Origin: Sphingopyxis sp. Root154
GTDB lineage: Bacteria > Pseudomonadota > Alphaproteobacteria > Sphingomonadales > Sphingomonadaceae
Length of the DNA stretch: 64,000 nt
Reading direction: 5' to 3'
NCBI RefSeq assembly: GCF_001427105.1
Contig: NZ_LMGI01000003.1
Span: forward strand, 784,618-848,617
Under the pieces are notes generated by a model. That model saw nothing but the letters and a program-made list of their open reading frames with translations, had not been told where the DNA came from and did no database searches. The translations under genes were made by a program, and so were the position numbers. Position 1 is the first letter of the stretch; every line of letters starts with the position of its first letter. This document shows positions 54,192 to 62,161 of this stretch, piece after piece.

Positions 54192-55247
54192 GCCGACAGC
54201 TTATTTAATGCGGCATTGCCACAACAACGCTAAAGTGAGCGATGATATCGACAGGTCGGCTGGGTCAAACTATCCGCTGGCCTCGGGATACATCGAGATG
54301 GAAATATTGCCCCACGCGTGGCGAGCCTCTTGAGACGCCGAACCGCGCTAGTTTCATTTCTTGGACTCGTCCTAGCCCTCCTCGAGCCTTGGCGCCGCCG
54401 TACGGGCGCACCCCGCCGCGAACAGCGCGGAGCAGACCAGCCGGCTCCGGCGAGACGTTGTTGACGCCGGTCCCCAAGGGGACAGATCACCGTCGATCTC
54501 GAGCCTTCCGAATTGAACTCAAGCTTCGACCGGAGCACGAACATCGCCCCACCCATGTGCCCCCTAACGCCTGAAGCCTATCGCCCCTCTCCTCGCCATG
54601 GCCGCGAGCAGCGTTGAGCGGCGGCGAGATTGCTGCGGTCTCGTGCGATTCATTCTAGCCCGCACGACGGCGTGTGGTCCAGTGGGTAGCCGCTCTCGGT
54701 GCCATCAGACTATATGGTCGTGTGCCGCGCTCAAATTTTGCTTCGACGAACTGCGCACCCTAGCTGATGCCTCGCTCGAGCGCTTGTACCTATACCATCG
54801 CACAGCAAGGCGACGTACCGGTGCCGCAGCCCCCGTGCTCTCTCAACTCCCGGGCATCGGCGTGGGCGGTATTAGAGACACGGCATTTGACCAAAAAGCC
54901 GCCGGGTATTTTCCCGGCGCCGCAGGCTTGAACCGTCGTCATTCGGGGCCTGCAGCGCTGACTGTCGCGGTCGGTTTGCGATCCGTCTTCGGCGAACAAA
55001 TGAACGCATGTCGCTCCATTTAACCTGCCTCCAACGTAGCTCACTGCCTCGCCTCAGGATTGGATCTCGCTGTCTATGAAGCATGTGAAATCCCAGTGAT
55101 GGGCCCCGCGGCGCAGTCAATAGATAATGTCCCATAGCGGGACTGCCGATCGAGCGGGTGACTCGACTCGAAGTTACGCTTTGTGTTAAAGCCTGCCTAC
55201 AAACTTACAAAGCGGGTCGCATCGTTTTTGTTACAGGGAGCGTGACC
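54192..55247. other. 1-kb stretch without a convincing gene
   Basis: Several open frames occur but none shows family features, good starts or consistent codon use. A frame at about 54318 (GTG) begins with a signal-like LLRRRTALVSFLGLVLALL and then turns into Arg-rich noise, which may be a decayed exported-protein gene. A hairpin CGCCGGG-tatttt-CCCGGCG lies at 54900-54919. The promoter of the PEP-CTERM gene must lie near 55200. Confidence 0.5.
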
Positions 55248-55883
55248 ATGCGCAAAATTGCATTTCTAATTGCTTCAGCCGCGTTGTTCAGCGCCGCTGC
55301 TCCGGCTTCGGCCGCTGTTACGATTTGCCTGGGGGGCGGCTGTTCCGCCCAGCCTGATTCAAATGTCCTCATAAACAGTGGCGCTCCGGGAACATCGGTA
55401 ACGGGAACTTTGAATAACGCTCCTGGCACTGTAACTTTCTCATCGACCGAACAGCTGATCGGACTTGCAAATGGGCAAGCGAGAGTTGCGGCCGTCGACG
55501 GCGTGCTGAACAATCCGCTAACATTTGCTATTGATAGCGGACTTATCAGCGCGCTCGAATTTAACATCGACGCTCTGTCGAACGGAAATGTATTTTTCAC
55601 GTTCGCTGGCGGCGACAGCGACGGCGTGGTGACGTCGCCGTTTGCGCTCGATAAGAACGGAAGCAATTTTTACAATGCTTTCAACGGTACATTCTCCAGC
55701 GTTACGATGTCATTTGGCAATGGCGCTACGGTGTCCGATGTTTCGCAGTTCCGGCTAAACGCCTCCCCCGCAGTTGCTGCCGTTCCTGAACCGGCGACGT
55801 GGGCGATGATGATGTTTGGCTTCGCTGGTGCGGGCTTCGCAATGCGCCGCCGGAAAAAAGATACTCGTCTCTCGATTGCTTAA
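55248..55883 (+). CDS. PEP-CTERM sorting domain protein
   Basis: A 211-residue secreted protein. The signal peptide is ~1-22 (FLIASAALFSAAAPASA). The mature part is Asn/Ser/Gly-rich and beta-like, as in many adhesin or matrix proteins. The C-terminal sorting signal begins with VPEPATW (~179-185), then a hydrophobic helix (AMMMFGFAGAGFAM) and RRRKK. Exosortase cleaves such signals and attaches the protein to the exopolysaccharide or envelope. No exosortase is in the window. A strong terminator follows. Confidence 0.88.
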   Translation: MRKIAFLIASAALFSAAAPASAAVTICLGGGCSAQPDSNVLINSGAPGTSVTGTLNNAPGTVTFSSTEQLIGLANGQARVAAVDGVLNNPLTFAIDSGLISALEFNIDALSNGNVFFTFAGGDSDGVVTSPFALDKNGSNFYNAFNGTFSSVTMSFGNGATVSDVSQFRLNASPAVAAVPEPATWAMMMFGFAGAGFAMRRRKKDTRLSIA

Positions 55884-55903
55884 CCGAAAGAACGATCTCT
55901 GAT

Positions 55904-55936
55904 AAAGAGGCCGCGCTTCACTGGCGCGGCCTCTTT
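55904..55936 (+). terminator. Rho-independent terminator after the PEP-CTERM gene
   Basis: AAAGAGGCCGCGC and GCGCGGCCTCTTT form a perfect 13-bp stem with a seven-base loop, beginning 20 bases after the stop and ending in TTT. It would act in both directions. Confidence 0.8.
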
Positions 55937-56810
55937 GCATTCAGCTCGCGCACCACCAAACCAAATGGTCGAGATGCCCGACGGGCATCAGATGTCTTCG
56001 CAAGAAGTTACCATGTCGTCTTCAAAATAGCTCAAAAGCCCATCCGCGATGCCTTGACGGCTTCCGCATGGAGACGGAGCGTGCGGGATGCGGCGAAACG
56101 ATGAAACGTCTATCGCAACCTTTTCCTCGAGATTTTGCGAGGATCGATAGCACGAATTAGGCCGCCATCTCATCCTCGGAAACGTGCGCATCTCGCACGT
56201 CTCACTTCGCCCGATAATCCGCCGCGTCGCAACTCAATTCCTTCCGGCATGGGAGCTGTCCGAAAATAGCATCTCACTGTTCAGCCATGACGATCTTTGG
56301 GATGGGGATGATCCTAGCCATTTTGCTGAGGTTCTGGACTGCGGCCGCGAGGTAGATGTCGTCGCAGGCGCCAGTGGGGCCGCGCAATCGAGCTCGGCGA
56401 ACCGAACAATCCGTTTTACCGGCTCGATGGCTGCCGCCATTAATCTATTGCCCTAATTTCGCGTAACACCGAAGCCTGCCGAAAAGCCCGCTCAGCTGCC
56501 GCGATCCAATGTTCGGGTCGTTACGTCAGTTAGCGCGGACGCAAGGTTCATCGGCTTCTGTCGATTCCATTTTCCAATATGGAACACTTTGGTAGCACCT
56601 AAAGGCGAATTAGAGTTCGGCGGGGCCTTAACGCGAGATGCGCATCCTGTTATACTTTGACATCATCCGGATGCGTAAAAAGGGAGCGGATCCCGCGCCG
56701 ATGAAATATCAACATACACACAGCATTTCCACCACACGGCTCTCACATAAATGCCACGGTGATAGAGCACTGCGTTTCAAAGCGGAGTCAACGCTCGTAG
56801 ATGGGGCATC
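55937..56810. other. Non-coding stretch with a transposase remnant
   Basis: About 870 bases without an intact gene. The only recognisable piece is a minus-strand transposase C-terminus (56274-56418). TTCCAATATGGAA (56572-56584) is a short inverted repeat, and ATCCGGAT at about 56667 is another. The last ~100 bases should hold the promoter of the first PilZ-XRE gene. Confidence 0.6.
56274..56418 (-). pseudogene. Transposase remnant (IS1182/IS5-like C-terminus)
   Basis: On the minus strand a frame reads RLRGPTGACDDIYLAAAVQN, then LSKMARIIP, ending at a stop at 56274. This matches the common transposase ending 'LRGxTGAxDE..LAA.AQNL..LAK'. Upstream the frame loses similarity and meets a TAG at 56445. 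No intact transposase or terminal repeats are present. It is evidence of past mobile DNA here. Confidence 0.6.
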
Positions 56811-57461
56811 ATGACCGTCATTGCCTATATTGAAAGAGTCGCTGAACCTAGCAGAGAGCGCTGCGAGACCCGCATGCGTTTTCCAGGTACAAAAGCTAAG
56901 GACGGTGAGATTGAAGTCACCGTACATAATATCTCTGAATGGGGTCTCGTGCTGGAGGGCGACGCGCCATTTGAACTAGGAAATCCTGTTGACGTTAAAC
57001 TTCCACATAGCGGCGCCGCGAGAGCCCATGTCGCCTGGGTCAGCGGCCGTTTAGCGGGATTTGATTTCGCAATCCCGATATCCCGGATTTCATTAGGTGC
57101 AGCACGCCTGCAAGCTGCTGTGGCAGTGGGACCGGGCGCTGCCGCCGCAACAGCGCGACATAGGGAAAGTTTCGGTCTTCGCGTGCAGCGACTTCGCCTG
57201 GCTAAAACCATGACCCAGAGAGAGCTAGCCAGACTGATGGGTGTTAGCGACGCCGCAGTTTGCGGTTGGGAGTTGAACAGGACACGCCCTAAACCGCTAC
57301 GTATGACTGCGCTGGCGCACCTCTTGGATGTCAGCCTAGCCGAATTGCTGGGTCGGCCCGAAGAGAATAATTTGCTCGCCCAGATCGCGAACGCTCGCGA
57401 AATCATCGCCAACACTGCTCGCGTCAGCGAAAGTCGCGTCAGAATTCAAATCGACCACTGA
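56811..57461 (+). CDS. PilZ domain - XRE helix-turn-helix hybrid regulator
   Basis: A 216-residue protein. Residues ~15-105 form a PilZ-like domain with the c-di-GMP signature RxxxR (Arg17...Arg21) and NxSxxG (NISEWG, 40-45), followed by LPHSGAARAHVAWVSGRLAGFDF. Residues ~120-182 are an XRE HTH (FGLRVQRLRLAKTMTQRELARLM... VCGWELNRTRPKPLRM). The C-terminal ~30 residues (ANAREIIANTARVSESRVRIQI) match the same region of the paralogue at 59599. A DNA-binding protein directly gated by c-di-GMP is an attractive inference; such fusions are rarely described. Confidence 0.86.
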   Translation: MTVIAYIERVAEPSRERCETRMRFPGTKAKDGEIEVTVHNISEWGLVLEGDAPFELGNPVDVKLPHSGAARAHVAWVSGRLAGFDFAIPISRISLGAARLQAAVAVGPGAAAATARHRESFGLRVQRLRLAKTMTQRELARLMGVSDAAVCGWELNRTRPKPLRMTALAHLLDVSLAELLGRPEENNLLAQIANAREIIANTARVSESRVRIQIDH

Positions 57462-57713
57462 TATCGGGTTTAGAAGACTGTGTTGTTCGCGCGAGACTGC
57501 ACTCTGAAGCACCTATGAGGATTCTAGCCATTTTACCCCTAGGCAATCAAATAGAACTGCCTTTTAATGCGACGATCCGCTGTGGACCGTTAGAGAGTAG
57601 CTCCGGTCGCCCTTCGATTAAGCGCCAGCTTGCACACTTTCGATATTCAATATAAGTATCACCATGTAAATACTTTAATATTCTTCAGAAAATGCAACAG
57701 GACAAGTTCACCG

Positions 57714-57911
57714 ATGAGTCCGTTTATACTTAGCCTGATTTCGGGAATCTTCCTCGCCTCTATTTATAGAATGGCGAGACACAAAGATATTTTTCCAAAG
57801 GCATCTTCTGAAAACGTCTACGCCGCGTGGTTAAAAATGGTCATCGTCATATCTGTCCCCATAGCGATCATTTGGATAGCCGAGCGCGCCGTACAGTCGT
57901 TTCCAGACTAA
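57714..57911 (+). CDS. Small membrane protein (hypothetical)
   Basis: A possible 65-residue protein starting ATG at 57714 with two hydrophobic segments (FILSLISGIFLASIY and MVIVISVPIAIIWIA) separated by a charged loop. Codon use is AT-rich compared with the neighbours. No family is recognised and the ribosome-binding site is poor, so it may not be real. A perfect inverted repeat follows within 20 bases. Confidence 0.4.
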   Translation: MSPFILSLISGIFLASIYRMARHKDIFPKASSENVYAAWLKMVIVISVPIAIIWIAERAVQSFPD

Positions 57912-57919
57912 ATTTTCTT

Positions 57920-57950
57920 CACACGTACTCCTCGCCGCGGAGTACGTGTG
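57920..57950. repeat. Perfect 12-bp inverted repeat
   Basis: CACACGTACTCC and GGAGTACGTGTG flank the seven-base loop TCGCCGC. No T-tract follows on either strand, so terminator function is doubtful though possible for the upstream small gene. Confidence 0.65.
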
Positions 57951-58053
57951 ACGCTCCACCAACGATAGCGCTTCCGGAGCCAGGAGCAAGCCGGTGCCGC
58001 CGGAGCGGCTGAAGCGCCGCAGGGGATTCCGGACGAAGCTCGCATGCGCCCTG

Positions 58054-58085
58054 CCGCCAACCCGCCAACCCGCCAACCCGCCAAC
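58054..58085. repeat. 8-base tandem repeat, four copies
   Basis: CCGCCAAC is repeated four times without mismatch. It lies outside any supported gene and would be prone to slippage. Confidence 0.8.
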
Positions 58086-58232
58086 CACGATTTAGCGGGC
58101 ATAACCGTCCATGACTAAGGCCAGATAAACGAAGCCTGCATATGTCGCGACAGTGATAATGACCTGCCGGAGCACGTTGGACGCCGGCGATAAGGCGTTT
58201 GGTTGCTCCGGGTGCCGCTAAGGCGCGATCAT

Positions 58233-59351
58233 CTACCGCGGAACTAGGCCGGGATCCGTAGCGTTTCTCGCTTGGGTCGTCAGTCGCTTCGCCATGATGT
58301 TCCAATACCTCTCGTAGCGAAAAGTGGAGAGATGAGCGAAAGCCACTGTAGCGGCAAAAAGTAGCGGGCGCTTGGCATATTTGATCAGAGCGTCGCCCGA
58401 GCCGAGCCAGGTATTTGCGAATATCCCGTGGAACACGTACAGCGCGTAAGACGTCTGAGCCGTGTAAACAACGGCGCGCCATTGACAAATCTGCCGCAGC
58501 CACAACGGCGCGTTGTACAAAGATGCTCCGATCATCAGGGCTGAGATATAAGGTCTCAAAAAAGGGAGGAAGCCCGTTCGCAGGTCGGCACTGGCAAACA
58601 GAAGCGGTGCCAATAAAAACAAATTGAAATGGGCAACAAATTTTCGAGCGCGGTCCCCAAACCAACCTTCATAAATGAGCGCTAGCGTCGCACCGGCAAG
58701 TATCTCGTCGGCGCGAAACCAGCTCACAATGGACATGGGCTCATGCCAGTATAGCCGTGCACAGGTGATTGCGACACAGGCTAGCGGGATAGCAAATAGT
58801 GCGCGTTTGCCGCCGATCGCGACCAGCATGGCGATCGACAGATAGAATTGCACCTCCAGACAAAGGCTCCAAAAATGGCTGCCTGGACCGACGAGAAAGA
58901 ACGGAGGCAGATTTGCATAGAATAGAAGATTTCCAGCAATTTTTTCGAGGCTCGCGTCGCCAGCCACAAGAAATGCGAGAAACATGCCAAGCCAGCCCAG
59001 GGGCACAATTCGCATTAGCCTGCGCACGAGGAAGCGTCGAATATCTCCGTCCTCGATCAGGAAACGCGTTATCAGGAAACCTGACAGTGTGAAGAACATC
59101 ACCATACCAGTGGCCGCCGTGGGAGCGTTGAAGGCCCACTGACTAGGGCCGACTGGAAGAAGATGCCCGACCAGCACAAGCGTAATGCTGAGCGCTCTCC
59201 ATCCATCCAGCAGTGGTAAGTGCCTTAGTGGCGCAACGTTCTGGGTCGACTGCATCGACACGACGCTAAGCCGTTTTAGAACTATGTCTAGCAGCTTAAG
59301 CGCCGCTCCGGAACGCGCGCCCAGCTCCGCGGAATTAGCCTGCTGTCTCAT
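58233..59351 (-). CDS. Acyltransferase family 3 membrane protein (OafA/ExoZ-like)
   Basis: A 372-residue membrane O-acyltransferase. The characteristic start is HLPLLDGWRALSITLVLVGHLLPV with the catalytic His, followed by MVMFFTLSGFLITRFL and RRLMRIVPLGWLGMF, then about eight to ten membrane helices. It transfers acetyl or other acyl groups to sugars of exopolysaccharide, lipopolysaccharide or peptidoglycan. The ATG at 59351 is preferred over a GTG at 59369; an internal ATG at 59255 is possible. It lies between the two PilZ-XRE genes. Confidence 0.9.
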   Translation of the reverse strand: MRQQANSAELGARSGAALKLLDIVLKRLSVVSMQSTQNVAPLRHLPLLDGWRALSITLVLVGHLLPVGPSQWAFNAPTAATGMVMFFTLSGFLITRFLIEDGDIRRFLVRRLMRIVPLGWLGMFLAFLVAGDASLEKIAGNLLFYANLPPFFLVGPGSHFWSLCLEVQFYLSIAMLVAIGGKRALFAIPLACVAITCARLYWHEPMSIVSWFRADEILAGATLALIYEGWFGDRARKFVAHFNLFLLAPLLFASADLRTGFLPFLRPYISALMIGASLYNAPLWLRQICQWRAVVYTAQTSYALYVFHGIFANTWLGSGDALIKYAKRPLLFAATVAFAHLSTFRYERYWNIMAKRLTTQARNATDPGLVPR

Positions 59352-59598
59352 ATCTCTTTGTCCCGTCACAGCGCGAGCGCGCGGAGGGGGCCGACAAATG
59401 TGCGCCGATCAAATTGGAGGCGACACGATCAGTGCAGGGAGCTCCCGCCAATCCCCGCAGACAACTTTCCAACCATTGCGCATCCACTCCCGCGCAATTT
59501 TGTCTCACAAATCGGTTCTGTGGGCTCCGGCGCACATGTTGACCCCATATCGCTGCGCATTCTCGTAGTGGCGACGATTTCGCCCCGGCATTGAGCCA

Positions 59599-60279
59599 TC
59601 AAACCTCGATGAAAATCCGGATCTTGTTTGGGCTGGCGCCCGTCGCGCGCGCGATTTTTTCACGTCCTTGGCTTATCAATTCCTCGGACGGATCCGTAGA
59701 GAGGTCTACGAGAAGTTGAGCCACCGGAACTCCGAGCAAAGCCGCGAGAGATGTAAGCCGGTCATGCTTCGGCCGTGCCCGCCCAGACTCCCAGCCTGAA
59801 ATCGATGGACCACTTACCCCCAAATCGGCTGCGACCCGAGCCTGGCTTAGCCCTTTCGCAATTCGCAACCGCTTCAGGTTCGCTCCAAAACGGGCGTCAG
59901 AGGAAACAACGCCAATTCCCTCCGGACCCGCTAAACCTAGGTCGGGATCGTCGCCGACCGCCGCGCTCTGCAACTGAGCCGCACTCAGCGCTGCCGATGA
60001 AATCGGCGCTTCGAACTGACAGCCGAACAGCTTGCCGCTTGTCCAGACAATGTTCGTCGCGACTGCACCCGCATGCGGAAGTTCGACTTCGATTCGATCA
60101 TCAACGGCAAGCTCAGCATCACACTCGATGAGCATGCCGCTCATTGAAATATTATGGATGAGCACTTTGATATCGGCGCCCTTTGAGCGGGCGCCTTGGG
60201 CGTTGAGATGAAGTCTCCGCCGTGCAGTGCGTCGTTTGCGACCGTTTGCCAGCGCATCCAGATATGCCGAAATAGCCAT
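59599..60279 (-). CDS. PilZ domain - XRE helix-turn-helix hybrid regulator (paralogue)
   Basis: A 226-residue paralogue of the protein at 56811. The PilZ-like part is at ~15-105 with RxxxR (Arg17...Arg21) and NISMSG (43-48), then LPHAGAVATNIVWTSGKLFGCQF. The XRE HTH is at ~131-192 (FGANLKRLRIAKGLSQARVAADLGVSGPSISGWESGRARPKHDRL). The C-terminal tail is GREKIARATGASPNKIRIFIEV. The paired arrangement around an acyltransferase suggests control of surface polysaccharide by c-di-GMP (inference). Confidence 0.88.
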   Translation of the reverse strand: MAISAYLDALANGRKRRTARRRLHLNAQGARSKGADIKVLIHNISMSGMLIECDAELAVDDRIEVELPHAGAVATNIVWTSGKLFGCQFEAPISSAALSAAQLQSAAVGDDPDLGLAGPEGIGVVSSDARFGANLKRLRIAKGLSQARVAADLGVSGPSISGWESGRARPKHDRLTSLAALLGVPVAQLLVDLSTDPSEELISQGREKIARATGASPNKIRIFIEV

Positions 60280-60741
60280 ATTCCGCTTAGTCGGACCTTA
60301 CGGTTAAAAAAACCTTACCCAGAACGAGTTTGCGCTCCCGATTGATCCGCCGATCTCGCGCCCCGACTCGAGCCACTCTGCCGTGGAACCGTGGCCGCCA
60401 CTCCGTTTTCTCGATGCAGATTCAGTTCTACAAATTAACACATTATAACATCGATCCACCTTCCAGGCGGCTCAGCTGAGATTACGTTGGAGGGCCCCAT
60501 CCTCTCCGGCCCAATGGGCGATGCAGGCCGATCCGGCTTTTCCCTGCCAATCGCCTACAATTTTGCACCGTTTCTCTAGCATTTTTCGGGTTCCATATCT
60601 TGATGGCATCGCCGACGAGAGACGCTATCGGAGCCGTACTGCTCGGATGGTCCACTAAGGCTGTGCCTGATCGGGACGCACAGATCGTCACCTCGAAACA
60701 AAAATCTTCACTCGTTGTAATATATCGGCTAACCAACTGTC
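60280..60741. other. 460-base intergenic stretch
   Basis: It separates the divergent PilZ-XRE and PEP-CTERM genes. It holds direct repeats at 60295-60318 and AT-rich patches near 60430. Open frames here show no family features. Confidence 0.55.
60295..60318. promoter_or_regulatory. Direct repeats upstream of the PilZ-XRE gene
   Basis: ACCTTAC occurs at 60295-60301 and 60312-60318, 17 bases apart, with GGTT-AACC symmetry around an A-run between them. They lie 16-39 bases before the start codon at 60279 and may be an autoregulatory site. Confidence 0.35.
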
Positions 60742-61422
60742 ATGGCAGCGATTACGACATTCCTGGGCTCGAGACTTCGCGTGGGCGCTATGGCTATCGC
60801 CTTGCTCCTACTTGCAATCATGTCGATCACGATCCCTGCGTTCGGTGGCGACGGTGGAGCTCTGCTCGCTCAAACCACGGATGTGCTGAACCGCTTTGTC
60901 GATCGCTCGCCCGGCGAGCGTGATGAAACGAACCTGCTCAAAGGCAAGGAACGCAAAGAGAAATCGCTCGCGGACCGGCTCTTCGGCCGCCGTGTCAATG
61001 ACGGCGAACCCGATCAACGCGCGCTTGGCAAAATATTCGATACCCCGCCCGAAGATTCGATCAAGGAGCTCCTCCCCGATCCGCCAGGCCCGCTCGCGTT
61101 AGGCGAGCCCGTGCCATCCGGCCTTTTGCCTGTTGGCGATATCGGCGCTCCCGGCGGCGGAACTCCTTCTGGCTTTCCTGGCGGAATTAGCACGGTCGCG
61201 CCTTCCGGACCGGGAGGAATTCCGGGCGGACCTAACCCGGGCAATCCCACGCCTGGCGGCCCGACAGACCCCGGGGGAGAGCCGCCCGTAGCGGCTGTTC
61301 CTGAGCCGGGAACATGGGCCCTGATGTTGATCGGTTTTGGTTTCTGCGGTGCCGTTCTTCGGCGGCGTAGGAAGCCCGTTCCTGCGGGATCGCCGAGCAA
61401 CCCGCTATGCGAACTAGCCTGA
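60742..61422 (+). CDS. PEP-CTERM sorting domain protein, Pro/Gly-rich
   Basis: A 226-residue exported protein. The N-terminal hydrophobic segment ~14-33 (VGAMAIALLLLAIMSITIPAF) is a signal. A charged region (KGKERKEKSLADRLFGRR) is followed by a long Pro/Gly-rich linker. The C-terminal signal is VPEPGTWALMLIGFGFCGAV then LRRRRK (~186-211). It is probably sorted by an exosortase. Its last 16 bases overlap the L,D-transpeptidase gene. Confidence 0.85.
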   Translation: MAAITTFLGSRLRVGAMAIALLLLAIMSITIPAFGGDGGALLAQTTDVLNRFVDRSPGERDETNLLKGKERKEKSLADRLFGRRVNDGEPDQRALGKIFDTPPEDSIKELLPDPPGPLALGEPVPSGLLPVGDIGAPGGGTPSGFPGGISTVAPSGPGGIPGGPNPGNPTPGGPTDPGGEPPVAAVPEPGTWALMLIGFGFCGAVLRRRRKPVPAGSPSNPLCELA

Positions 61423-62084
61423 TCGTCGCATTTCTAATCGTGCCTGCTGCAATTGCAGGTGCGTTTGTTGGAAATGACGTCTCGACTCCTGGGCTGATTG
61501 CCCCCTCGGTGACAGTCGGCAAGGAGCGAATCCCTTCCTCAGCGCCGTCGCTGCAACTAGGCCGAGAAACGCTCTCGCCCGCGGAGCTGAACATGGCAGT
61601 AAGGGCCGGCTTGCTTCCGCTTGGGACCAAGTCGCTGCTGAAGACGGAAGGGGCCATGCGACACGGTGAATTCAAATGGAATGAAGATGGCGTCCCGGCC
61701 GGCGAGCTGAAGGTCTGGGTGGATCTTCGGACCCAGATGATTTCCGTCTTTCGTGGCGGCCATGAAATCGGGACGGCAGTAGTCGTCTATGGTGCTGAGA
61801 GCATGGAATCCCCGACTGGGAGGTTTCCAATTCTTACAAAAAGTCGCGACTATCATTCGCGCGCCTATGATGCCCCGATGCCCTACTCGATGTTTATAAA
61901 CAACACAGGCGTCGCCTTGCATGGAAGCCCGATGTCGAGCCGACGAGCCACTCACGGGTGCGTCGGTTTGCCGGTCGAATTCGCTCGCCTCCTTTTCAGC
62001 GCTGCCAAGATCGGCGACGTCGTTCAGATCGTTCGATCTGACGCCACTTCTACGCCGGCGAGCCGGCCCACCGTCAAATCCTAA
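61407..62084 (+). CDS. L,D-transpeptidase (YkuD domain)
   Basis: A 225-residue exported enzyme. The N-terminal signal is LIVAFLIVPAAIAGAFV. The YkuD domain is at ~100-215 (KVWVDLRTQMISVFRGGHEIGTAVVVYG, ESPTGRFPILTK), with active-site His172 and Cys185 in ALHGSPMSS...ATHGCVGLP. It forms or exchanges 3-3 peptidoglycan crosslinks or attaches proteins to the wall. It is coupled to the upstream PEP-CTERM gene by a 16-base overlap. Confidence 0.9.
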   Translation: MRTSLIVAFLIVPAAIAGAFVGNDVSTPGLIAPSVTVGKERIPSSAPSLQLGRETLSPAELNMAVRAGLLPLGTKSLLKTEGAMRHGEFKWNEDGVPAGELKVWVDLRTQMISVFRGGHEIGTAVVVYGAESMESPTGRFPILTKSRDYHSRAYDAPMPYSMFINNTGVALHGSPMSSRRATHGCVGLPVEFARLLFSAAKIGDVVQIVRSDATSTPASRPTVKS

Positions 62085-62161
62085 TAGCGCTTTAACCATA
62101 TTACACCACTCCGCCTTAGTGCTTCCGAAGTTACCATTCCTCTGCATCTTGGGGAATTGGT

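Larger units (their letters stand above)
57912..58232. other. 320-base intergenic stretch with repeats
   Basis: It contains a 12-bp inverted repeat (57920-57950) and a four-copy 8-base tandem repeat (58054-58085). No gene is supported on either strand. Confidence 0.6.

Noticed and set aside
54598-55023. 141-residue open frame
   Set aside because: No family features, poor start context and no supporting neighbours; it may be chance or decay.
60482-60736. 84-residue minus-strand frame between the PilZ-XRE and PEP-CTERM genes
   Set aside because: Composition looks random and no ribosome-binding site or motif is seen.
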